Below, piece by piece: positions 19,222-28,397 of a DNA stretch of 64,000 nt. The position numbers and the translations under genes are program-made. The stretch spans positions 424,501 through 488,500 of the forward strand of contig JADJRD010000003.1 of assembly GCA_016712405.1 (NCBI GenBank), in the 5' to 3' direction. A model generated the notes under the pieces. That model saw nothing but the letters and a program-made list of their open reading frames with translations. It searched no databases and had not been told where the DNA came from. Numbering within the stretch: the first letter of the stretch is position 1; each line of letters starts with the position of its first letter. Origin of the DNA: Cellvibrio sp. GTDB lineage: Bacteria; Pseudomonadota; Gammaproteobacteria; Pseudomonadales; Cellvibrionaceae.

Positions 19222-20573
19222 AAAGCCGCAATCAACTTTTGATGCACCCCGCCAAAACCGCCATTACTCATAATCACAAAATGCGTATTATTTTCTTTGA
19301 GCGAAACAGCAGTTTTTACCAGCTCATCCAAATCGCGTAATAATTTTGCAGGGACAGGACTTTTATTCACGACATCATTCATCGCCCAATCGACATTGGC
19401 GGGCTGATACCATAAAACCATATCGGCATCGACCGTGCTTTTTCCTAAAGCATCTTTATGTACACCCATGCGCATGGTATTGGAGCGTGGTTCGATAATG
19501 GCGATAATTTTTTCCGTGCCGACTTTTGCACGCAAACCGGCGAGTGTGGTTTTGATTGCAGTGGGGTGGTGAGCGAAATCGTCATAGACTTTTATGGAAT
19601 TAATATCGGCTAAACATTCCATACGGCGTTTTACACCGGCGAAATTTTCTAATGCTTTTGCAGAAGTGGTTGGATCAACTCCGACGTTGCGTGCGGCGAT
19701 TAATGCAGCCAATGCGTTATTCACATTATGTAAACCGGTTTGTTGCCAATGGATATCCGCAACTTTTTTACCTTGAAGCAAAACTGAAAAAGAAGAGCCA
19801 TCATCTGATTTCAATTCGGCGCGCCATTCACAATCGGTTTCGTCTAATGTGAATTTGCTTTGGGGGGTCCAGCAGCCTTTTTGTAAAGCCTGATTCAATG
19901 CCTGATCATTTGCTGGCGAAATAATTAAACCATTGTTTGGAACTGTGCGTACTAAATGATGGAATTGCGTTTGGATTGCTGCGAGATCAGAAAAAATATC
20001 CGCATGATCAAATTCAAGATTATTTAAAATCACAGTGCGTGCATTGTAATGAACAAATTTGGATCGTTTGTCAAAAAATGCGCTGTCATATTCGTCAGCT
20101 TCAACAACAAAAAAATCGGATTCACCCAAGCGGGCAGACGTTGGAAAATTTTTAGTGACGCCACCAATTAAAAATCCGGGTTTCATGCCAGCGTATTCTA
20201 AAATCCAGGCCAGCATTGACGATGTTGTGGTTTTTCCGTGAGTGCCTGCGACAGCGAGAACCCATTTGTTTGGTAATACAAAATCGTGCAGCCATTGTGG
20301 GCCAGATGTGTAAGCGATTCCTTGATTTAATACATATTCAACTGACGGATTACCGCGGCTCATGGCATTGCCAATGATCACAAGGTCGGGAGTGGGTTTT
20401 AAATGAATAGGATCAAAACCTTGAATTAATTCAATTCCCGCTTGTTCGAGTTGTGTGCTCATGGGGGGATAAACATTGGCATCACTACCAGTGACTTTAT
20501 GCCCCAGCGCTTTAGCTAATTGCGCCAGGCTGCCCATGAAAGTGCCGCAAATACCGAGGATATGAATATGCAT
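19218..20573 (-). CDS. mpl: UDP-N-acetylmuramate:L-alanyl-gamma-D-glutamyl-meso-diaminopimelate ligase
   Basis: Murein recycling enzyme that attaches recovered tripeptide to UDP-MurNAc. 451 residues from the ATG at 20573 (MHIHILGICGTFMG). Hallmarks are the N-terminal Rossmann motif GICGTFMG, P-loop GTHGKTTT (110 onward), DEYDSAFFDKRSKF and YDDFAHHPTAI. An in-frame extension upstream would run into the DUF934 gene and is not used. Seven bases separate it from the DUF934 stop. Together with ampD, ampE and ampG elsewhere in the window it completes much of a muropeptide recycling set. Confidence 0.96.
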   Translation of the reverse strand: MHIHILGICGTFMGSLAQLAKALGHKVTGSDANVYPPMSTQLEQAGIELIQGFDPIHLKPTPDLVIIGNAMSRGNPSVEYVLNQGIAYTSGPQWLHDFVLPNKWVLAVAGTHGKTTTSSMLAWILEYAGMKPGFLIGGVTKNFPTSARLGESDFFVVEADEYDSAFFDKRSKFVHYNARTVILNNLEFDHADIFSDLAAIQTQFHHLVRTVPNNGLIISPANDQALNQALQKGCWTPQSKFTLDETDCEWRAELKSDDGSSFSVLLQGKKVADIHWQQTGLHNVNNALAALIAARNVGVDPTTSAKALENFAGVKRRMECLADINSIKVYDDFAHHPTAIKTTLAGLRAKVGTEKIIAIIEPRSNTMRMGVHKDALGKSTVDADMVLWYQPANVDWAMNDVVNKSPVPAKLLRDLDELVKTAVSLKENNTHFVIMSNGGFGGVHQKLIAAL

Positions 20574-20580
20574 AGTCACT

Positions 20581-21084
20581 CTAAGCGCGACGCCTAAACA
20601 AAGGCAAAGGCTGATCAACAGAGGCTTGGTAATATTCACTAAAATCGTTCAAGGATTTTAATGCTTCTTCCAAATTGATATCGGGATTGGAAAATGCAAA
20701 AGCATTCACACCACAGCGACGCAAGTAACAGAGTTGATCGCGGATTAAATTGCCAATTGCACGCAGTTCACCTTTGAAACCGAAACGCTCACGCAACAAA
20801 CGAGCAGTTGAGAATGCGCGGCCATCCATAAACAATGGAAAATTCACGGCAATTAACGCCAATGAGTTTGCATCGGTGCCAAGCTGCTCAGCAGTTTCAT
20901 CACTGTCTAACCAAACACCAATATCACTGCGTGATTGCAATTGATTTTTCTGTGCGAGCCAAACTGCTAATGGAACAATAATATTTCCTGATGCGACTTC
21001 CACATTGGCGGAATCAGTTTCAGGTTTTGCCATTAGTGTCCAAGAGTTTTCAATAATGGCACCATCTTTAATTAGCTTTTGCAT
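20581..21084 (-). CDS. DUF934 family protein
   Basis: 167-residue cytoplasmic protein. It shows the family stretch DGRAFSTARLLRERFGFKGELRAIG (about residues 87-111), followed by LRRCGVNAF and a conserved acidic C-terminal part. DUF934 proteins are almost always encoded beside a sulfite or nitrite reductase and are thought to help it, but no biochemical role is established. It overlaps the 3' end of cysI by 17 bp. Confidence 0.9.
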   Translation of the reverse strand: MQKLIKDGAIIENSWTLMAKPETDSANVEVASGNIIVPLAVWLAQKNQLQSRSDIGVWLDSDETAEQLGTDANSLALIAVNFPLFMDGRAFSTARLLRERFGFKGELRAIGNLIRDQLCYLRRCGVNAFAFSNPDINLEEALKSLNDFSEYYQASVDQPLPLFRRRA

Positions 21085-22732
21085 AGACTCTCTCTTTAAA
21101 TGGTGTTGCGCCTATGCGGCGATAAGTGTCGATAAACAACTCTTCTTCAGTGCGGTTTTCAATATAAACATCCACCAGTTTTTGAATCACTTGTGGCATG
21201 TCGTCAGCACCAAATGATGGGCCTAACACATCGCCGAGTGATGCATCGTTGCTGGCGCTGCCGCCTAATTGCACTTGATAAAATTCTTTACCGCTTTTAT
21301 CTACACCTAAAATGCCGATATGACCCACATGGTGATGACCACAGGCATTCATACAGCCGGAGATATTCAAATCTATGTCGCCCAAATCGTAGACGTAATC
21401 CAGATCATCAAATTGACGTTGAATCGCTTCAGCAATGGGAATGGATTTAGCGTTAGCGAGTGAACAGAAATCACCACCAGGGCAGCAAATAATATCGGTG
21501 ATGGTACCAATGTTCGGCGTTGCAAAACCGGCAGTTTTACAGGCTTGCCAGAGTGCAAACAGATCCGATTTTTTTACGTCGGCCAAGACAATATTTTGTT
21601 CGTGAGTCGTGCGCGCTTCACCAAAACTGTATTGATCAGCCAAGTCAGCAATTTTTTCCAGTTGTGTGTCGGTGACATCACCTGGCGCAACACCGGTCGG
21701 CTTGAGTGACAGAGTCACTGCTGCATAACCGGCAATTTTGTGATTGCGAATATTGCGTTGTAACCACTTGCTGAATGCTATGTTGTCTTTTGCGATGGAA
21801 TCAACAGCGGCTTGTGCTTTTTGATTATCAATCGTTTCATAAGCGGGTGCAGTGAAGAAAGATTTCGCACGTTCAATTTCAGTTTGCGTCAGTTTGTTGT
21901 TGCCATCTTTTAAATGTTGCCACTCGTCTTCGACTTTTTGTGCAAATACTTCAGGGGTTAACGCGCGAACCAAAATTTTAATGCGCGCTTTGTATTTGTT
22001 GTCGCGACGACCTTGTAAATTGTAAATACGTAAAATCGCTTCAAGGTAAGAAAGCAAATCTTCTTCAGGTAAAAATTCGCGAATCACACTCGCGATCACG
22101 GGTGTGCGGCCTAATCCACCACCAACATAAACTTTAAATCCAACTTGGCCTTGATCATTCAATTGAATTTCCAAACCAATGTCGTGCACCTGAACTGCTG
22201 CGCGATCTTGCGTTGAGCCTGTCACTGCAATTTTGAATTTACGTGGCAAAAATGCGAATTCGGGATGGAAGGATGACCACTGGCGAATAATTTCGCAGTA
22301 GGGGCGTGGATCAATGATTTCGTCTTCTGCGATACCCGCAAACTGATCTGATGTGGTGTTGCGAACACAATTACCACTGGACTGGGTGCCGTGCATTTGT
22401 ACTTCGGCGAGCTCTGCCAAAATATCCGGCACTTCAGTCAGGTCTGGCCAATTGAATTGGAAGTTTTGACGAGTACTGACGTGGGCGTAACCCTTGTCAT
22501 AGTGTCGGGCAATATGAGCCAGCCGACGCAGCTGAGTGCTATTGATCATGCCATAGGGAACGTTAATCCGCAGCATGGGTGCGAGACGTTGAACATAGAG
22601 GCCATTTTGTAAGCGCAGGGGTAAAAACTGCTCGGGGGGGAGTTCGCCGGCCAGAAAGCGGGCGGTTTGGCCACGAAACTGAGCCACACGTTGGTTCAGA
22701 ATCTGATGGTCGTACTCGTCGTAGACGTACAT
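21068..22732 (-). CDS. cysI: sulfite reductase hemoprotein (ferredoxin/NADPH-type), CysI
   Basis: Siroheme/4Fe-4S enzyme that reduces sulfite to sulfide for cysteine synthesis. 554 residues from the ATG at 22732 (MYVYDEYDHQILNQR); the TTG two codons upstream is less likely. It shows the two-fold repeat of the family: NGLYVQRLAPMLRINVPYG, HVSTRQNFQFNW, GNCVRNTTSDQF and VGGGLGRTP. The cofactor site is CCPGGDFC and SGCMNACG near residues 425-470. It is followed by DUF934 in an overlapping arrangement. Confidence 0.93.
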   Translation of the reverse strand: MYVYDEYDHQILNQRVAQFRGQTARFLAGELPPEQFLPLRLQNGLYVQRLAPMLRINVPYGMINSTQLRRLAHIARHYDKGYAHVSTRQNFQFNWPDLTEVPDILAELAEVQMHGTQSSGNCVRNTTSDQFAGIAEDEIIDPRPYCEIIRQWSSFHPEFAFLPRKFKIAVTGSTQDRAAVQVHDIGLEIQLNDQGQVGFKVYVGGGLGRTPVIASVIREFLPEEDLLSYLEAILRIYNLQGRRDNKYKARIKILVRALTPEVFAQKVEDEWQHLKDGNNKLTQTEIERAKSFFTAPAYETIDNQKAQAAVDSIAKDNIAFSKWLQRNIRNHKIAGYAAVTLSLKPTGVAPGDVTDTQLEKIADLADQYSFGEARTTHEQNIVLADVKKSDLFALWQACKTAGFATPNIGTITDIICCPGGDFCSLANAKSIPIAEAIQRQFDDLDYVYDLGDIDLNISGCMNACGHHHVGHIGILGVDKSGKEFYQVQLGGSASNDASLGDVLGPSFGADDMPQVIQKLVDVYIENRTEEELFIDTYRRIGATPFKERVYAKAN

Positions 22733-22901
22733 AAACAAATACCGATCAAGGGAAGGTGGAAAAACAGGCGCGCAGAATACAGGAAAAGACTGGGTTGGGC
22801 GAGGATGATAAAGCCAAAAAAGTGCCCTCAGGAAACAGCATCAAGACTGATTTTTTATAAACTTATAATGAGTGAGTAAAGTCCACTAAGTTTATAGGGT
22901 T

Positions 22902-25697
22902 TTAGGCGTTACTTTTGGCGATTAAAGCTTTGACAGTTTCAGTGCTTTGGTTGATCAATTCACAAGCTGTCCTGACCATGTTGGCAGCATCGGGGTGATC
23001 GGGATGGTGCTTAAGAATTTTTTCTATCTGCGCAATTTCTTCTGACAACTGTAGTGCTCCCATGGTTGCGGAAAGACCTTTTAACGAATGTAATTCACGT
23101 GCGATTGCAGGTATGTCGCCTGCGGTTAATAGGCTATTTAATTGTGTGGGTAGTTTGCTTAAGTTATCCAAAAACTTAGGTAGCATTTTTAAATAAAGAC
23201 TTTGATTGCCACCCATTCGGGTGATGGCGCTGGCCACATCAATTTCAGTTGTTGGTATTGGTTCAGATGTATTGGAAGCTGTGAGCTCTTTTTTGGCTTC
23301 AATATCGGGCCAGCCTACTTGGGTTCGTAAGGTTTTAATCACCTGGTGAAGATCAAAAGGTTTACCGAGGTGTTCATTCATGCCGGCCTTGAGGCACGCT
23401 TCGCGATCGGATTTCATTGCATTGGCGGTCATGGCAATAATGGGTAATTCGCGCAGTTGTAACTCATGGCGAATTTTTTCAGTTGCAGTGATTCCATCCA
23501 TAACCGGCATTTGCAAATCCATCAAAATCACATCCACTCCAGGCATTTTATTGTTGCGTAAATGCTGTGTTAAAAAATCAATCGCTTCGAGCCCATTATT
23601 AGCAACCTCAATTAATGCGCCTTCTGCTTGCAATAATTCCAGTGCAATTTGTTGATTGGTGAGGTTATCTTCCACTAATAGAATTTTCATTGTGGCTAAT
23701 CGTTGTTTCTGGATGCCAGTTGAATTTTTTTCAGAGGCAGTATTCAACTCAGCAATTTGTTCTGCGGATAAAATGGGTAACTGGATGGAAAAACTAAATT
23801 GACTACCAACCCCCAATTCACTTTGTAAAGATAACTGACCGCCCATCAAGGCAACCAAGCGCTGACTAATCGCTAAACCCAATCCGGTTCCACCAAAACG
23901 CCGAGTAGTTGAGGATTCTGCCTGAATAAATCCGCTGAATATTTTTTGTTGATTTTCAGCTGCTATGCCAATTCCGGAATCTTTTACGTTAAATTTTAAT
24001 GTCACTGCTTCCACTGAGTTAGATTCTAGCGAGATGCTAATTGTCACTTCACCTTTCTCGGTAAATTTAATGGCATTGCCGCCTAAATTAATCAGGATTT
24101 GCTGCAACCTTAAGGAATCACCCAACAGATAGCGCGGTATTGTTTTATCAATATCAATATTTAATTCAACCGGTTTGTTTGCTAAATTCGTTGACAATAT
24201 GACTGATAAATCCCGGATTAATATATCCAGATTAAAGGGAGTTGGGTCCAGCTCCATTTTGCCCGCTTCTGCTTTGGATAAATCGAGAATGTCGTTGAGT
24301 ACACCGAGTAACGATTTGGCGGCACCTTCGGTTTTTAACGCGTAATCGGTTTGTCTTGTGTTGAGTTCGGTTTTTTGTAAGAGGGATAACATGCCTAAAA
24401 TTGCATTCATAGGTGTGCGCAATTCATGGCTCATATTCGCTAGAAATTGACTCTTTGAAACGTTTGCTGCTTCAGCTTTTTTTACCGCCAGTTCTAACTC
24501 TATTTCTCGTTGCTTTAATTGACGGGTGAACTCTTCAGCCTGGGCTAAGAGTGTTTGTGTGTTGGCATTGGTTTGACGAAATACGTTTGCCGCTTGAGCG
24601 AGTTTTCCGATTTCATCGACGCGATCTGTGCCTGGAATCTGTTGCAGATTTTCACCCAGCGCCAGTCGACTAAAGGTGTCTGTGATGGAAATCAGCGGTA
24701 CACGAATTCGGTTGATAATAAACAGTACAATTAAAGAGGCTAACAATATGCCAGCGATGGAACTGAAAATACTAAAATCTTTGATAAACAGCGAGTGTTG
24801 TTCAGTGTTAGCAATTAATTCTTGTTGTTGATCTAAATAGAGTTTACGTAATTCTTCTGAGAGATTGCTAATTTCGGCGGTTTCACCCGCTAATACCACG
24901 TTAATTAAAAACAGATAATTTCGATCTGATTGTACTGCCTGAGTCAATAAGAGTTTATTGCTGCCAATCGCTTGAAGTGTCTCTTGCATGAGTTTTTGCA
25001 TCTTGGCGTCACGGGTAGACGACGCCAGCGATAGCATCATTTTTTCTGATTGATTTATGTTATCCGTGGCTTCTTTTTTTTGTTGGAAATTATGATTGTG
25101 AAAATAATTATTGCTCAGGTATTGAAAATTGGCCAGATGATGTTCAACTAACCAGAGTGATGAAATCAATTGAGCATTTTGCGTTTTTTCTGCCAGTAAA
25201 AACAATTGGTCAACTTGTGTTTTGATTTGCTTCTGGCCTTGAATCAGTTGAGTAATGATCGTTTTTCGGGCATTGCGCTGGCTATCCAGGCTGTCCACTT
25301 TTTCAGAAAGCCCTTCAATCGCGATATATATTTGGTTTAATAGTTGCGATTTGGTTTGATGGTCTGCCGAATCATCTGCAATCAGTGTCTGAATGTCAGC
25401 TGCTAACTGTTGATGTAATGATTTTATTTGAGTCGTATTGGTAATTTTTTCAGTATTACTAAAAGCTAAAATTTGACGTTGAAATTCGGTGATATCTTTA
25501 TCAAATTTCAACATTTTATTGGTGGCGTTACTGGTTTTTTGAAACAAGGAAAAATGCTGTCTGTATTGGTTTAGCCCAGAGAAATGAAATCCGGTAACGA
25601 CAAAACTGATGGCCAATAATAAAAAGAAGCCTAGCACTATGCTTTGGCTGATACCAAGCCGAAATAATTTTTTGGGTGATTGAGTAGAACTTCTCAT
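22902..25697 (-). CDS. hybrid sensor histidine kinase (TorS-like architecture)
   Basis: 931-residue membrane kinase starting at the ATG at 25697, which overlaps the upstream gene stop in ATGA. Order of parts: membrane helix near 15-37; a long periplasmic helical region to about 310; a second helix; HAMP; HisKA with ANMSHELRTPMN (His near 423); ATPase domain with NLGGNAIKF and GGTGLGLAIS; receiver with VEDNLTNQ and the acceptor in DLQMPVMDG (Asp near 725); and a C-terminal Hpt domain with LHSLKGL (His near 868). No response regulator gene lies beside it. The overlap suggests it reads ligand binding by the adjacent binding protein. Confidence 0.92.
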   Translation of the reverse strand: MRSSTQSPKKLFRLGISQSIVLGFFLLLAISFVVTGFHFSGLNQYRQHFSLFQKTSNATNKMLKFDKDITEFQRQILAFSNTEKITNTTQIKSLHQQLAADIQTLIADDSADHQTKSQLLNQIYIAIEGLSEKVDSLDSQRNARKTIITQLIQGQKQIKTQVDQLFLLAEKTQNAQLISSLWLVEHHLANFQYLSNNYFHNHNFQQKKEATDNINQSEKMMLSLASSTRDAKMQKLMQETLQAIGSNKLLLTQAVQSDRNYLFLINVVLAGETAEISNLSEELRKLYLDQQQELIANTEQHSLFIKDFSIFSSIAGILLASLIVLFIINRIRVPLISITDTFSRLALGENLQQIPGTDRVDEIGKLAQAANVFRQTNANTQTLLAQAEEFTRQLKQREIELELAVKKAEAANVSKSQFLANMSHELRTPMNAILGMLSLLQKTELNTRQTDYALKTEGAAKSLLGVLNDILDLSKAEAGKMELDPTPFNLDILIRDLSVILSTNLANKPVELNIDIDKTIPRYLLGDSLRLQQILINLGGNAIKFTEKGEVTISISLESNSVEAVTLKFNVKDSGIGIAAENQQKIFSGFIQAESSTTRRFGGTGLGLAISQRLVALMGGQLSLQSELGVGSQFSFSIQLPILSAEQIAELNTASEKNSTGIQKQRLATMKILLVEDNLTNQQIALELLQAEGALIEVANNGLEAIDFLTQHLRNNKMPGVDVILMDLQMPVMDGITATEKIRHELQLRELPIIAMTANAMKSDREACLKAGMNEHLGKPFDLHQVIKTLRTQVGWPDIEAKKELTASNTSEPIPTTEIDVASAITRMGGNQSLYLKMLPKFLDNLSKLPTQLNSLLTAGDIPAIARELHSLKGLSATMGALQLSEEIAQIEKILKHHPDHPDAANMVRTACELINQSTETVKALIAKSNA

Positions 25698-26965
25698 GCC
25701 AGTAGAAACTCGTACCAGCGATCCAGTGAGTATTCGTAATTTTCCATCACTGTATTCCAAACACGCACATGACTGAAACGATTGATATAAGAACCACCAG
25801 TACGAACATCACCTGCAGCAACCGAGATGCGTCCATCAGTACCTTTCAGTGCAATGTTTGTGGGTTTTCCACCGTACCAATAATCCCACTCATTAGGTGT
25901 GAGTAACGGGCGTGAGCGTTCGGGATTGGAAATGTAATAACCTTGACGTGCGATGAATGCACCTGCCCAACCACTGAGCCACCAATTCATATAATCATAA
26001 GCGGCATCTTGCGCTGCACCTTTACATTCGCGCGACATGCACATAACACCATGCCAGGCGCGATAGCCTTCTTTCGGTGCGGCGTAAGTAACGGGAATAC
26101 CCAGTCCATTTGCACCTGACACGCCGGGCGAAAACATGCTTTGAATCGCCACTCTGCCACTGGTCATAAAGTCGACCGATTGTGGAACCGAATTCCAGAA
26201 GCCCGCAAAATGTTTTTGTTTTTTAAACTCCATCAAAATCGCAAACAGCTTGTCGATTTCTTCAGTGGTCATGTTGCCCATATCGGCAAAGGTCATGAGT
26301 CCTCGCGCTTCAGCGGCCAGCGCTAAATCAAAAATCCCAATAGTCGGTGCATTCACTATCGCCACCTTACCTTTCCATTTGGGGTCGAGCAGCCAGCCCC
26401 AGCTTTCGGTTTCATAAGGCACGCCTTTGGGGATGATGTTCGTGTTGTAGCCAAATGAATCGACATTATGCACGTAGGGTAAAAAACTGATCTCGCCTGT
26501 AAATTCTGTGCCTAGGCTTCCATCTTTTTGAATGTTCAAAATTTTGTAGGGCGCATCTCCCAAACCAACGGGAGCATCGGCTGTGATGCGACCTTTTTTC
26601 GATATGTCATTAATTTCGTTCCAGTATTGCAATCGTTCAGTTTTGATGGGTTGAATGACATTGGCTTGCCAAAGCGTACGAATACTGTCTGTCCATTGTT
26701 CATAAAGATCAAACTGATCCGGGTGTGTGGTCGCTTTTTGTACCAGCTCGGCTTCACCCTTGGGTTCAAAGAGTAAATTAATTCCCAAATCGGCCATGGC
26801 TTGTTTACGAATTTCTTCTTGCAGGGTCACGTGGGTGCCCATTACTCGCAAGGTGGTTTGAGTTTTTGCGAAGACGTAAGGAGCATTGATTGTGGCTAAT
26901 CCAAGGCTCGCGAGTTTTAACCCTTGGCCTAATAATCGACGACGATCAGAATTGAAATTTTCCAT
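25694..26965 (-). CDS. Tat-exported extracellular solute-binding protein (PotD-like)
   Basis: 423-residue periplasmic binding protein. The N-terminus has a Tat-type signal (DRRRLLGQGLKLASLG) ending near YVFAKT; a ggag ribosome site precedes the ATG. The body follows the spermidine/putrescine-type family 1 pattern with SFGYNTNIIPKG, ESWGWLLDPKWKGKVAI and WWLSGWAGAFIARQGYY. No permease or ATPase genes are nearby. Instead the gene overlaps the hybrid kinase by four bases, so a sensing role is inferred. Ligand unknown. Confidence 0.85.
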   Translation of the reverse strand: MENFNSDRRRLLGQGLKLASLGLATINAPYVFAKTQTTLRVMGTHVTLQEEIRKQAMADLGINLLFEPKGEAELVQKATTHPDQFDLYEQWTDSIRTLWQANVIQPIKTERLQYWNEINDISKKGRITADAPVGLGDAPYKILNIQKDGSLGTEFTGEISFLPYVHNVDSFGYNTNIIPKGVPYETESWGWLLDPKWKGKVAIVNAPTIGIFDLALAAEARGLMTFADMGNMTTEEIDKLFAILMEFKKQKHFAGFWNSVPQSVDFMTSGRVAIQSMFSPGVSGANGLGIPVTYAAPKEGYRAWHGVMCMSRECKGAAQDAAYDYMNWWLSGWAGAFIARQGYYISNPERSRPLLTPNEWDYWYGGKPTNIALKGTDGRISVAAGDVRTGGSYINRFSHVRVWNTVMENYEYSLDRWYEFLLA

Positions 26966-27094
26966 TTGTGCTCCATTTCAGTGGGGTGATCAAGTACTGA
27001 GCCTAGTTGGTTTTACTGAGTTTTCCATAACGAAAACGACTTGCCTTGTTATAAACATTCCCTACACTGAGCCCTCACATTTTTGGAATGATGA

Positions 27095-27778
27095 ATGCAC
27101 ACATCACCTAACGACATTGAATCCCTTGCGATCTTGCCAGCATGCAAAGATGAGATCGAAATTTTGTATGAGGATTCGTTCTTTTTGATGATCAATAAAC
27201 CTTCGGGATTATTGAGTGTGCCGGGGCGCAATCCAGCAAATCAGGATTCAGTGCAAACGCGATTGGCGGCGAGTTACCCGGGTACCGCAATTGTGCATCG
27301 TTTGGATTTTGATACCTCGGGGATTATGGTGATTCCCTTAACGAAAACGGCGTTGTCAGATATCAGCAAACAATTTCAGTCGCGAAGCATTCACAAAACT
27401 TATACAGCTGTGGTTTCGGGGCTGGTGCAGCCGGATTCGGGCGAAATAGATTTGCCGATTGCTGCGGATGCTGAGAATCGTCCCAAATATAAAATTTGTC
27501 AGTTGACCGGAAAAAAATCGCTCACTGAATTTACAGTGCTTGAACGATCAGTTGCCGACAAAACCACACGCTTGTTATTGCATCCTGTCACTGGTCGGTC
27601 GCATCAATTAAGGCTGCATTTGCAGGCTATTGGGCATCCCATTTTGGGCGATGTTTTCTATGCGGCAGAAGAAATTCGCGTAATGTCATCGCGGTTGTTG
27701 TTGCATGCAACTGAAATAGAATTTACCCATCCTGAAACAAAACGCTCTGTTATATTCACTTCACCTGTTCCATTTTAA
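27095..27778 (+). CDS. RluA-family pseudouridine synthase
   Basis: 227-residue RNA-modifying enzyme. Catalytic motif HRLDFDTSGIMV (Asp near residue 70), preceded by MINKPSGLLSVPGR and followed by HKTYTAVV and LLLHPVTGRSHQLRLHL. There is no S4 domain, so it belongs to the RluA-like short group (RluA or TruC type). Its exact RNA target cannot be set from sequence. It stands alone in the plus direction after the divergent binding-protein gene and is 18 bp before the DUF1993 gene. Confidence 0.9.
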   Translation: MHTSPNDIESLAILPACKDEIEILYEDSFFLMINKPSGLLSVPGRNPANQDSVQTRLAASYPGTAIVHRLDFDTSGIMVIPLTKTALSDISKQFQSRSIHKTYTAVVSGLVQPDSGEIDLPIAADAENRPKYKICQLTGKKSLTEFTVLERSVADKTTRLLLHPVTGRSHQLRLHLQAIGHPILGDVFYAAEEIRVMSSRLLLHATEIEFTHPETKRSVIFTSPVPF

Positions 27779-27796
27779 TCTTCAAGAGGCCTTAGC

Positions 27797-28309
27797 ATGT
27801 ACTACGATCTAACCATTGTGCAATTCACCAAAATGTTCAGTAATTTACGTGAAATATTAAATAAAGCGGCTGCGCATGCAGAAGCGAAAAAATTTGATGT
27901 GAATGTGCTATTGAATTCACGTTTGGCACCCGACCAATTTAATTTTATTCGGCAAATACAAATCACTTGTGATACCGCCAAATTGGGCGTTGCACGCTTA
28001 ACCGGTAAAACTGACACAGTACCTGTGCATGCCGACACTGAAACCACCTTGGCAGAATTACAGGCACGGATTCAATCAGTGCAGGATTATCTGGCAGGTT
28101 TTTCGGCTGCCGATTTTGCCAATGCGGACAGCATCAAGGTGACTAATCCTCGATGGGAGGGTAAACACTTGTTGGGCTACGATTTTTTGATGCATCACGT
28201 CATCCCGAATTTCTATTTTCACTTCACAACGGCCTACGCCATATTGCGTCACAACGGTGTGGATCTAGGTAAAAAAGATTATTTGGGGGCTATGCCTTAC
28301 AAGCAATAA
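27797..28309 (+). CDS. DUF1993 domain protein
   Basis: 170-residue cytoplasmic protein with the DUF1993 features: an N-terminal helix TKMFSNLREILNKAAAHA, LNSRLAPDQFNFIRQIQ and the C-terminal PNFYFHFTTAYAILRHNGVDLGKKDYLG. The fold is DinB-like (four helices). No function is established. It probably shares a transcript with the upstream pseudouridine synthase. Confidence 0.85.
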   Translation: MYYDLTIVQFTKMFSNLREILNKAAAHAEAKKFDVNVLLNSRLAPDQFNFIRQIQITCDTAKLGVARLTGKTDTVPVHADTETTLAELQARIQSVQDYLAGFSAADFANADSIKVTNPRWEGKHLLGYDFLMHHVIPNFYFHFTTAYAILRHNGVDLGKKDYLGAMPYKQ

Positions 28310-28397
28310 GCGCTGGATTTGTCTTATTTCTCCACTTAACTTGAGACTCATGGCTATTGAACTAGACTCAGGGAGATTCCCATCCCCCTGAGCTCCT

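Noticed and set aside
22856..22896. 10-bp perfect inverted repeat (tataaactta/taagtttata) after the histidine kinase gene
   Set aside because: It lacks a T tract on the transcribed side and is AT-only in most of the stem, so I do not call it a terminator. It could be an operator, but nothing supports this.
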